Both the position numbers and the translations under genes were made by a program. From NCBI RefSeq assembly GCF_016906535.1, contig NC_057373.1:3596001-3660000 (forward strand): a stretch of 64,000 nt of DNA, read 5' to 3'. Source of the DNA: Rhizoctonia solani. Taxonomy: Eukaryota; Basidiomycota; Agaricomycetes; Cantharellales; Ceratobasidiaceae. Under the pieces are notes generated by a model that ran no database searches, was not told where the DNA came from, and saw only the letters and a program-made list of their open reading frames with translations. Below are positions 34,130 through 43,885 of this stretch, piece by piece. Position 1 is the stretch's first letter; each line of letters starts with the position of its first letter.

Positions 34130-34246
34130 GTTGCTTTAGTTTGGTATGTTTGATTAATCCGCCCAATGTCACTTCTGCTCTGGCCCTCCTGGGTTGTGGT
34201 GGCAAGTTTTGATGGGAAATTGAGAATAAATTATCACAAACATCAA

Positions 34247-34261
34247 TCACGTGAGGGACGA
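34247..34261 (+). repeat. 15-bp direct repeat, left copy
   Basis: TCACGTGAGGGACGA here recurs in the same orientation at 35,406-35,420. The two copies bracket the decayed hAT element but lie outside its target duplication (46 and 28 bp away), so they are not part of it. The core CACGTG could be a transcription-factor site. Confidence 0.45.
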
Positions 34262-34292
34262 TTTTTTTAATTCATATTTAAAGAGCTGCAAG

Positions 34293-35376
34293 TAGGGCCG
34301 TCGCTGATAGTAACAGGATAGAATTAGCTAGAAAGCTCCACATATTTGATTAAAATCTAATTCAGTTTGCAAATTATCACTTATTATCAGATTCTTAATG
34401 ATTGTATGACTATCAAATAGCTATTGTGGATTTGTTATTAAATACAATCATCTGATACAAAGCCCGGAACGTTAACGCCCAGTCCGGCCTCAAGCCATGG
34501 TTGGCATGTGAGGATCTGGCAAGCTATATCAATGGACATGTTGCGGTAGTTTGATATCACCAGTTTGCACCAAGTGAAAAGGCGTTCAATAGAAACGCTG
34601 GTCGCGGGAATAGCAAGGATGCCTTGGGAAATTCGACTGAGCACAGGTAAACATGATTAATTCTCCTAGGATATGTCTCAGCTGCATGTTCAATAATAGG
34701 GCGAGTAACGTACCTTCCACCAAATTAAGATATCTCCTCCTTTATATTGATATTTAGGATTCAAGTAATTTTGATCTTTAGTTTGGTAAGATGCAAAGCC
34801 CTAGAATTCAGTCTGACGCACCAAGCGCACGCCTTGAAAAAGCGACTAACATCCATGCTGTGTGAGCCACAAAGGGTATTGTAAATGGAATTGATGCTGC
34901 AGTTGGGAATGTAGGAAAAGCACCGAGTGTATGCTGGATCTATCTTCTAGAAGATGGCTCCCTCGATGTTGCATGGGTCAGTGTTGAAGATTTGCCAGAC
35001 GGGACCATCAACCAAGCCTTTGGGCGTTGATAGAGATAGTTTTGTAGCTGCCGCTTTGAGGCGCTCAACCGCCGAGAGCAGTGATAAGTTTGGTTAGTCA
35101 GAACTAGGCATCAGGTGAAGTCGAAGAGAATGCACAAGGCGTACAATGTGTTAAGAAAGAGTTGGAACAGCAAAGAGGATTATGGCCCGGGCATTGATAG
35201 AGTATTATGATGTCAGATGTTAGGTTCATGATTCTAGTAAATTCTATTGTATAATACACGTATCATAACAAGTTCTATCATATTCCACGCGGGTTTATCA
35301 AGTAAGAGCTTGATTTCCGCGTGATCATTGTCAAACACGAGAATCATAATAATGTCTGCTATCATCGACAGCCCTA
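34293..35376. mobile_element. Decayed, internally deleted hAT element
   Basis: The ends are TAGGGCCGTCGCTGATAG (34293-34310) and CTATCATCGACAGCCCTA (35359-35376), inverted repeats of 18 bp with two mismatches. They are flanked by identical 8-bp GCTGCAAG at 34285-34292 and 35377-35384. An 8-bp duplication is diagnostic for hAT transposons. The 1,084-bp interior keeps only a short piece of transposase (34,438-34,644). A full hAT transposase needs about 2 kb, so this is an internally deleted copy. Confidence 0.88.
34438..34644 (-). pseudogene. hAT transposase C-terminal fragment
   Basis: The frame reads LSRISQGILAIPATSVSIERLFTW and then LVISNYRN, followed by WLEAGLG. This is the C-terminal dimerisation region of hAT transposases (the ILAIPxTSVSxERLFS motif). 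It is a fragment of about 65 residues with no catalytic part in frame. It lies 0.15 kb inside the left end of the hAT element and is transcriptionally inward from the right end, as expected for a deletion derivative. Confidence 0.8.
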
Positions 35377-35405
35377 GCTGCAAGCGAACAAGGCTAACCA
35401 CTCAC

Positions 35406-35420
35406 TCACGTGAGGGACGA
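35406..35420 (+). repeat. 15-bp direct repeat, right copy
   Basis: Second copy of TCACGTGAGGGACGA (first at 34,247). It lies about 110 bp downstream of the Rab gene stop codon. Confidence 0.45.
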
Positions 35421-35528
35421 GAAATAAATCATCCATTCAGATAGCTCAAATAAGTACCCGTCAGGGCGAGTCGTCAAGCATTTTATAGTTCCGATAGATT
35501 AGATATACAAGATCTTGGATACAAGAAA

Positions 35529-37057
35529 TCAACAACACGCTGCTCGCCAACTCCGTTTGCCTTTTCCCCAGTCGTCTCTTAGCCTTTGAGCGGTTGGACC
35601 ACCGTCATCTTCGATTCCTTCCTCGAAGCCCAGTTGTGATTCCTCCCATTCCCATCTCTGTATCACTCTATGTGCCACATACTCAAAAACAGAGGCAACC
35701 CCTTCTCCGGTGCGTGCGCTGCTCCAAAACAGCTTCGGACCAATTTCTAACAGATTATTGCCAGCCTCAGGTAGTTGTGGGGACTCAAGGATTCCCTCTC
35801 CCGGTGGACTGCCTGGTCTTTGGGCCGGTTTGATAGTCACTACTGATACAATAGACGAGGAATGGGAAACGCTTCGAGATGGCGGAGGTTGTATGGGAGT
35901 TGATGAAGAAGAGAAATGTGAGCGAGCAGTCTCCATTGACAAGAGTGATGACCCTCCATGGCGTAGCTGGCTATTGGCGGGTGATGTGCTTCGACTGGGG
36001 CTGGTGGGGCTGGTGGTCCGAAACAAGGAAGTTGCTGGGGTGTGAAAGATTGTTTGGTTTGTAGTTGCTGTGCCATTGCCCTCCCGGTTAAGCCCGCGAG
36101 GCTTGGATCTTAACCAAGGAGGTCGTGAACTACTTGAAGGTATCCTTATAGATCTAGATCTTGATGATGATCTTGGAGGTGATTCGGGTTCATGCTCCGC
36201 GTCTGTAGGCTCCAAATACGGTTTTCCAGGTGTTCGTGTGGGTCCTGAGGTATCATCTTCAGGGGGCGGCAGGGAAATTCCCTGGGATAGCTTATCGACA
36301 TCTATAGTACGTCGTCTTGAGGACGCTGGTGTGGTGATCAAGTCGAACTTTGTGGGAATCAGATCCTGAAGAAATTGGTTGACAAGTTTGTCGGCAATAG
36401 GAGGGTGTCCTCCGTTTGGTTCCGTCCAATCGTGAGCTCGATCTTCAGTGTCTGAAGGCCCATTGACGCGCCGTTCTTGATCGGCAAGGAGGTCCACTTT
36501 GTTCCCGACAAATACCGCACAAAATTCAGCTTCGGATCCCTCGAGCACCGGACGCTTGGCCGCGAATTCGTTCCACCACCGGCGGAGGTCTGATACCGAG
36601 TCAGGTCGGGTTGCGTCGAACATGAAAAGTGCAGCATCTGCGCCCCTGAAGAAAGCGCTAGATAAGCCTGAAAACCTCTCCTGCCCAGCGGTGTCCTACA
36701 AGGCAAGAAATAAATAAGGTGCTGTGATATGATCAAAGATACGCACCCATATTTGTATAACTACCCCTTGCTCGGGCTTCGAGTAATGAGGCAGTCGTTT
36801 GGCAATGAAGTCCGCACCAATAGTGGCACGGTATGCGGTTGAAAACCTCCCGGTAATATACTTGAACAAGTCAATGATAAACACAAATTGAATCGGGATT
36901 TGTCTTCAGCTCACTTGGTTTCTAAAGCTTGTCTGCTCGAAAATTGCAACCTTGAGTGAGCGGCCGGCTACAGGGAAGCTTCGTGTCTAACCTTGCCTAC
37001 ACCGCTATCGCCAATAATTACGAGCTTGATCGTACGGGGGCTGCCGGCGGCGCTCAT
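35529..37057 (-). CDS. Rab-family small GTPase with large insert before G5
   Basis: Four exons (36992-37057, 36915-36932, 36747-36860, 35529-36695) give 1,365 nt, 454 aa; a normal Rab has about 200. G1 is GDSGVGKTS (residues 16-24, completed by an 18-nt exon), followed by the switch region RATIGADF, G3 WDTAGQE (66-72), G4 NKVD (131-134) and G5 SARTGEG from about residue 392. The C-terminus ends CC, a Rab geranylgeranylation signal. The IGADF and GLSSAFFRGAD parts resemble Rab7/Ypt7, the late endosome/vacuole Rab. Between G4 and G5 there are about 257 residues instead of about 27; the extra part is Ser/Pro/Arg-rich and low-complexity. It has no stop codon or good intron signals, so it appears to be translated. 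Which Rab subgroup it belongs to is an inference. Confidence 0.88.
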
Positions 37058-37645
37058 GGTGGTAAGTCGAAGATGCACAAATCCGGCGCTGACATCATCC
37101 TGGTCGTCACACCGAGGTAAGCGCGATCATTTGTCAACCCAAGTGATCCTGAGGCGCTTGTATGGTCGCATTGGCGACATCGATGGCATATATTGGCCTA
37201 CGGCGTTCTACAATCGGGATATTCAATTCCTGCGTGTGGCACAGTAGTAGCGCGACTTCTGATGGTTGCTACCGCGGCTTGTACCGAGCCCGTCCCTCAA
37301 TGAACAGTGACGCCGTAGCCTGGCCCCAATATCCGGGAATCACTATATACCGAAACAAATGGAGCATATGTTGCATTACCTTTAAGAACCTGGTAACACT
37401 AGCTCTTTACATAGAGAGCTAGCCATACATTACACAAATCTCACATCCACTCATAGCCAAAGTTGCCAAGTCTTTAAGGTAAGTATAGTATTCTCCGAAC
37501 TGAGGAGGGGTCACGGATCATTCCGAGTCTAATACGGCAGTAATGTCTACTGAGTGTGCCCATCTTGTGTGGCCCTAGGCTCATCGAATGATTGCCGCAT
37601 AGACAATCGATCGGATGAGGGGAAATTGCTACGTTTCAGAGAATT

Positions 37646-37856
37646 CGCGGTGAGCCCCAGAAGTACAGAAAATCCGCATGACACCCGGATTCTGTCAATA
37701 TCTACATCGCAGGAACGCAAAAATCCGCAGCTCGAAAGGGCCTAGGGGTGAGTTGGGAGGCAAATTCATGGAAGTACCGTCGGGCTTTGCCAGCACCCCG
37801 GATATAACGCGCGAGTTTTGGCGTCCGAAAAATCCCCACTTTGGGGGTTCACCGTG
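37646..37856 (+). mobile_element. 212-bp MITE family, copy 2
   Basis: Same orientation as copy 1 and more diverged. It starts near CGGTGAGCCCCAGAAGTACAG, keeps AAAATCCGCATGAC, GGGTGAGTTGGG, a TTTGCCAGCACCC block and AACGCGCGAGTTTT, and ends TTTGGGGGTTCACCGTG. Its internal frame is more disrupted than in copies 1 and 3, so it is the older insertion. Exact left end is uncertain by a few bases. Confidence 0.7.
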
Positions 37857-38899
37857 ATTGATATACACGGTACACATTGCAGCTAAGGTAAAACGATGCA
37901 CGTACATTGCAATAACCCTGAGGGCTGTCGGAGTTGAAGCTCTGATCGCCGTTAGTTTTACAGCGCAGTCCGTCTTGTTAGCGCATGTACTCTGACAGTC
38001 CTGGGGGCCCGAAATATATACAGCAATGATAATACGTACTTAGCTAAGAAATAATTACACAGGATAGCACTGCATATATTGATAGTTTCATGTGGTAAAC
38101 TGATTGGAGACGAATGGCACTAGATCACCCAGAAGAGCATACATATATCCACGTGTATTCGCATAGGCCACCGAAGTTTGGTAGCTCTCAACAGAGAAGA
38201 AATACAAGATATAGCGCATGGGAGGAATGTATTAAATATGCATTTGTGGGACTGAACCTTACTAAATATACAGTGGACTGCAGTCGCATATCTGTTTTTC
38301 TACACAACGGTACCTCACACTAGTGTAATCTCAATTCAGGTATGTCTCGAGAGCGGCTTAATTCTTCATCCCAGGAAGACGTGGTTTTCACTCTGAACCC
38401 ATTGTAGTGTGTAAGCGAAGAGCTTTATTTAGTTTCTTATGAAAGGCAAATCATAATAGTCCTAGGGAGCTTGGGACTGGATGCATGGAACAGCGCTTCT
38501 GTAGCCGAAACGTTAGAAGAGTTGGGGAGACACACCATGATGAGCCTCAAAAGCACGTAAACCATCATTATGTCCAAAAATTTGCCAAACACTCGCACCC
38601 GAAATCTCAGGGCCCACAGCCAGGCGATGTACAAAGTTGAGCTGGGTAGAACTATCAGGTGGACCAACGGACCAGCATAAAGGTGTTCACAAAACAGAGA
38701 GGAAGGTTGGAGACGGGCACAAGCGCAGACGGTGTAAACGATTTATAAGATTCTTTTAGTTGAGCAACTTACCTCCAACTCCCCCTAGAGTGCGTGAATG
38801 AGGTCCGGATAAATTATTTTTTGGCCGTTCCCCATGGCCTTAGGATGTAATAGAGATAAGCCATCCAATTTAATTACTCTAGGAAGTTCTGGGTCAAAA

Positions 38900-39111
38900 C
38901 ACGGTGGACCCCAAAAGTGCGGATTTTCTGAACGTGAAAAATCGCGCGTTATATGCGGAGTGTTGGCAAAATCCGACCATTTTTTCCATGAATCCGCATC
39001 CTCAACTCACCCCTGTGTGTCGTCGAGGTGCGGATTCTGCTATTTTAGGTGCGGATGTCTGGCAAAATCTGGACGTCATGCGGATTTTCCGCACTTTTGG
39101 GGTTCACCGTG
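38900..39111 (-). mobile_element. 212-bp MITE family, copy 3
   Basis: Inverted relative to copy 1, with the same length. Both ends are intact: CACGGTGGACCCCAAAAGTG and CACTTTTGGGGTTCACCGTG. Flanks are CAAAA on the left and AAAGG on the right, so a duplication of about three A residues is possible but not provable. In the element's minus orientation relative to copy 1 it keeps the same open frame (DPKSADFLNVKN..AECWQN..MNPHPQLTP..FGVHR). Confidence 0.8.
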
Positions 39112-41917
39112 AAAGGCAGAGGTCATTGACGATGACTATTTGAGTAGACATTGAAATAGATTGTTATTGAATACTTCAATAGTCCCATGGAAATGGTCTA
39201 ACATTGGGCCCGGCTCCAGTAAATTTATGGCTGTAAAAGTGATCATAACAAAATATATATTCGTGGACGAGAGAGCCTTACACAGAAGTAAGAAAACACC
39301 AGCATACGGATATCTGAAGCCAATGCACTTTCAATTGACCTACGGCTGGATGCTCTGTATCGCGACTGATTTTGTGGCGTCTAAAATCTGACGAGGTGTA
39401 GGTTCAGGGCATGACCTTCATCTTTCTAATGAAGTACGTTTTATAGGCATTGTAATTAGGTTGACAAGTGATGCGAACTGTACCACGCACAGGAGACCTT
39501 TAAATATCGACTTTAATACCCACAGCGAGTAAAATATGAAGTCGTTGGCCATGAGGCCAAGGTAGACCAAGAATACCTGCACAAACGCACTATAACTACT
39601 TACGTACAGCTGTGGCAATAGTACTTGCGTGCCCTAAGTATTAAAGAAGCACAAAGGACGCTTGACATGCTGCTCGTTTATCGTGGGCTCCCTTCGAACC
39701 CTACTCGTCAAGGCCCATTACAAGAGGCATAGTGCCTGGATCAGAAAGCTCAACAGTGCTAGTGCTGATGCATGGGCACTAAGTGTTGGTTGAGCCAGAA
39801 GTCTGGGTCCAGCCAAGAGGAAAATACTACGAATTAAAGCGAGTGGAGAAGAGCATGGGTAGAGGCTGAAGATTATTAGGGGATGTGCAACCAATGGCTT
39901 CTATTCGAACATTGCTTCTAAGTGCAACTGACATTATGATTGGGGGTGGCGATGGGGACACCGCCAGGAGGGGTGGTAGGGCACAACATTGACAAGGGGA
40001 CTCAAATGGACATTTCGCGAACGGCCATAATTATGCTCGGCTGGCAACTCCGCCACCATCACGAGAAATCGAACAACATATTGATCGTGTTCCTATAAAA
40101 GTTCAAGACTAACTGGGATCCTTACGATCGGAACGAGTTCAAAGTTCAGTTCGATAGCAATATCCGCAGGTCAAATCGAATCATGGATTGTATGCCTTTA
40201 GATCTTTATCATGATTGGAACAGATCATGATGCGAATTTAGACACATCATGTCTACCCCAATGGTGCGATAGCGAGGTCAATTTAGGGTTCTCTGATGAT
40301 CGGGGTGACTGATCACGAGCGCAAACGTGTAAGGCAGGGTTATTAGAGTGGGGGTGGGGAGAAAAGCATAAGAAAGAGCACGAGCAAGTAAAGTGGGGAC
40401 GACTGGCTTCCATGTACAGCCTTGGCATTCAATAGAAGCGAGAGAGTGAGAGCTGAGACGCACATGCCAATCAGATGAAAGCTGCAAAGCATATGTGGAC
40501 AACTATCCGGTGCTATGGATAGCCCACCAACCACGGTTCATTACAATACCTAGCTATGTATGGGCAGAGTATCTTATGAGGAGGAGCTCGGGTCGGCTTT
40601 GCGGCCCGGCAGAATAATAATAAGAATGGTTTTTGACTTTAAACGGAGTAGGGTGCAGCGACGAAAATTAGCGTAGTAGAGCCCCTCAGTAGGCTGGCTT
40701 TGCATCTAATCGTGAAAAAGCGGAAGGTTTAGCTTTGAATGAATGGTGATGAGAGTGGAGGCAAGGCTCGCTTAACTTTGCAGCAGTACCCACACAGGCA
40801 GGTACAATCATGATGAAAGCTATAGACTCAACAATCATCTAGGTTTCCGATACGTTTCCGGTGCACCATGACTCGTTCGTCTAGACCCCCCCAAGCGGTG
40901 CTCATCTGCGTTATCGATTGTTCTAGAGCAAGCAACCTCTCTACTCGAACACGAGGAGAGCTGCTAAAAAGGTTAGGTGAAGGATGGGGTTTGACAATAA
41001 AGGTTCCTTGGAGGAGGTCATGGGAAATACCAACGGAGCAATAACTATATTCCAGCCACGGTGATGGGGTGTAATGCAGGTAGCGACATTGATGCATTAA
41101 GAGCAGGCTGGATTCGGCTAAACTTTGTGATGAATCATATTCTTACCGCTGCTGTGCTCACCCGGTAGCTATTTGTTTTCGTTTCGGCAACTCAGTGTAC
41201 GTGTGGCATTTTTACATGTCCCAGCGGCGTTCATCAGATGACCCACAGTAGATGGACAACTGGATGGGTATATGCATCATTCGAATTATGTATTCCCACC
41301 CCACTTCTACAGCGGCAGATTATTGGCAAACAGCATGAGCAATGAATGCCCTAATTTAGTATGTGTCGTAAATATCGATATGGTCATGCGAACAGTGGCG
41401 CGTCAACACCAGGGAGCAGGATCTACGTATTGCTGTGACGAACAAGGTCGACAATCGGCCTCAAGGGACGATTAAATGACGTCATAACCTTAGGGTCGAA
41501 CGCTGGGCGAATCTTGAGATTTTGTAGGACACGGATTAAGCGCACGGAAAAGACTCGAATCAAAGTGCCAAATAGTTAGGTAGGTGAGCTCAGGGCGAAC
41601 AGGATAGCATATTTTGCAAAAACGAGTATGATCTCCACCCGGCGCAAGTAACTCGGGTTTCTCTGGGATTAACAAGGCCATGGGTTCGGGTGAAATAGAA
41701 CCAACCTGAGGTCTCGAGGGGGTCAAACGAGCCAAGGCAAGAAAGCAACGGAGATTGAATTCACACTATTAAAGCTTTAACACTGCGCACCCAAGATGGA
41801 AAACAAGAGAAAAACAAAGCAAGAAACATAAAGCCAAGGCAAGTTGCGTAGATCCTATCGATTAATGTCCGCGCGGTGTTGCGGGTCGCTATCCTCCCCC
41901 CTCCCTAGAAATCTGCA

Positions 41918-43783
41918 CTAGTAGCCTACCAAAGAGAGCCGCATCCTTGCCAATTTGGCGGTAAATCCCTCTCCAGGGGGGCTCTGTGGGGGAGTGGTAA
42001 TGGGGGCCGAGACCGCGTCGGCATCGGCGAGCATCTTTCGGTGGTGCTCCCGGCTCCGACTCGATCCGCTCCAGTCAAAGGACCCAGGCATGGCAAACAG
42101 GGAGTCTGCATCGCCTTCGTCCGCATCTGTCTTTTCATCTGGTTTGTGAGTCGTATCGACCGACATGGACCTCCTGGGAGCGGGTGGAGATGCGATATAG
42201 GAAGTGGGTAGATCTGGTCCCGGAATCGAAGTGACTTTTCGAAGTGGGAGTTGTTCATCTTCGTTTTGCCAGCCACCGGATGAAGTAGTCATTGCTGAGT
42301 TTAGTGGGACAGCGAGACTGGACGTTCGGCTGGGCTGGGGCCTATCCACAGTAGGAGTTTGGATACTGCTGACTGTGGATGTGGTGAGGACAGAGTTGGT
42401 AGACGAGAGGCGTTGCATCGCGCGGACCGTGTTGATTGCGTTGCGCCATCGTTGTCGAGGGGTGTATTTAGTGCGGAGGCCGGAGGAGATGTCGACATCG
42501 GGGAGGGGCGAGGAAGGTTCCGGAGAGAGCCACTGGACACAAGGTGAGTGAAAGCGGATCGACGGAGATAAAGACGTACGGGATGAGCAAGGGCTTCTTC
42601 AGCTGTTGGCCGCTGTGAGGGATCGGGGTTTAAGAGGTGCTTGATAAAGTCCTTGGCTAAACTACAGTTAGCAATCTAAGTACACTGGATAAAGACAACA
42701 CGAGCAAGCGCCCACTGGACCCAGCCGAACAAACACACAAACGTGTTGACCGAGACCGGCAAATCGAGACTCCGAATCAGGGACAACTTACCATTCTGGG
42801 AAATATGGCTCCAAAACGATTGGTGAAACTCGATGCGAGCGCGCATAGTTTCTTCGACGAGCTCGGCTTGGGAAGTTGCGCGAAAGGGCGAGTAACCGCA
42901 TAGAAGGACGTAGGTGATGATGCTAAGCGAAGAGTGAGAAGAGGTTGAAAAAGATGGTTGCTAGGCATACCCTGTGCTCCATATGTCGACAGGTTTTCCG
43001 TGGCCTTTGCTGCTGAGGACCTCTGGGAAGGATAAGTAATGAGTTTGAAGCGAAAAGAGGGACATACCAGGGGCGACGTAACCAAAGCTGCCAGCGAGGG
43101 ATTGCAAGCGCTCATCGGATGAATGAAGGTGCTTTGCACTGCAATCGATGAGAACAATCTGGGAAGATTAAATGATACTCACATGCCAAAGTCGGCGATG
43201 ACGAGGCTGCTATCGGCAGCCTTGGTGCGATATAGGATATTTTCGGGTTTGAGATCACGGTGGACGATATCATGGGCATGAAGATAGGCGACTCCGTCTA
43301 AGATGGACCTAATGACGGCGATAGCATCTGATTCGGTGAATTTTCCTCTCTCTGTGATGCGCTGGAAGAGTTCGCCTCCAACTGCGAGTTCAAACGAGAG
43401 ATAGTACTTTTCACGGGACTCGAACCATTCGTAAAACTTGACGATATGGGGGTTATCGAGGCCACGGAGGACCTCCATTTCGCCCCATACGGCAGCTTCA
43501 TTTCCCTTGACTCGCTTTTTGGATATGGCCTATTAGAGTGTGGTGGGAGAGATGAGATCAAGGGAGGAGGATATTGTTAGTAGCGTCGGTGACGGCAGGT
43601 GTACGTGATAATACGGACTTTAAGCGCCACGTCGAGTTTGGAGCCGTCTTTGCGGGTCCAAGTCGCGCGGAGGACCTTGCCAAAGGTGCCCTTGCCGAGC
43701 TCTTCATGAATCTCGTATGCTAGTTTCTTCTGGAAAGACGGGGGCTGGGGCAATAGCTTTTCCTGCAGTGACATGCGCGGCAT
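41918..43783 (-). CDS. Calcium/calmodulin-dependent protein kinase (CaMKI-like)
   Basis: Seven exons (43619-43783, 43183-43529, 43068-43138, 42971-43022, 42792-42922, 42580-42656, 41918-42532) give 1,458 nt, 485 aa. Kinase motifs are complete: [12 protein letters not shown] with K55, HRDLKPEN with D147, DFG with D168, and GYVAPEVL. After the kinase domain, [18 protein letters not shown] (about 303-320) is a basic amphipathic segment in the place of the autoinhibitory/calmodulin-binding helix of CaM kinases. The remaining 160 residues are Ser/Pro-rich tail. Fungal CaMKs act in calcium and stress signalling. It is divergent from ATG4, with 102 bp between the start codons. The 135-nt intron at 42657-42791 is long for this gene. 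Confidence 0.92.
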
Positions 43784-43885
43784 GGTGGTGGAGACTGGGG
43801 GTAAGACTCAGGCAGGGATGCTCCAGGCACAAGCGCCATGGTCACGTGAATTGGATGCCACGCACAGTGAACGCCGTCGACGACC
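43784..43885. promoter_or_regulatory. Divergent promoter CaM kinase / ATG4
   Basis: Only 102 bp lie between the two start codons. The segment contains GTCACGTGA (43,842-43,850), a CACGTG-type site. Both core promoters must be compact or overlap the opposite leader. If ATG4 starts at its second in-frame ATG (43,934) the gap is 150 bp. Confidence 0.55.

Larger units (their letters stand above)
37058..41917. other. Gene-poor 4.9-kb interval
   Basis: Two copies of the 212-bp MITE lie here (37.65 and 38.9 kb). I recognise no gene: ORFs stay below about 115 codons and overlap in conflicting frames. The right end (41,740-41,917) should hold the 3' untranslated region of the CaM kinase gene and the left end the Rab promoter. 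Confidence 0.4.
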
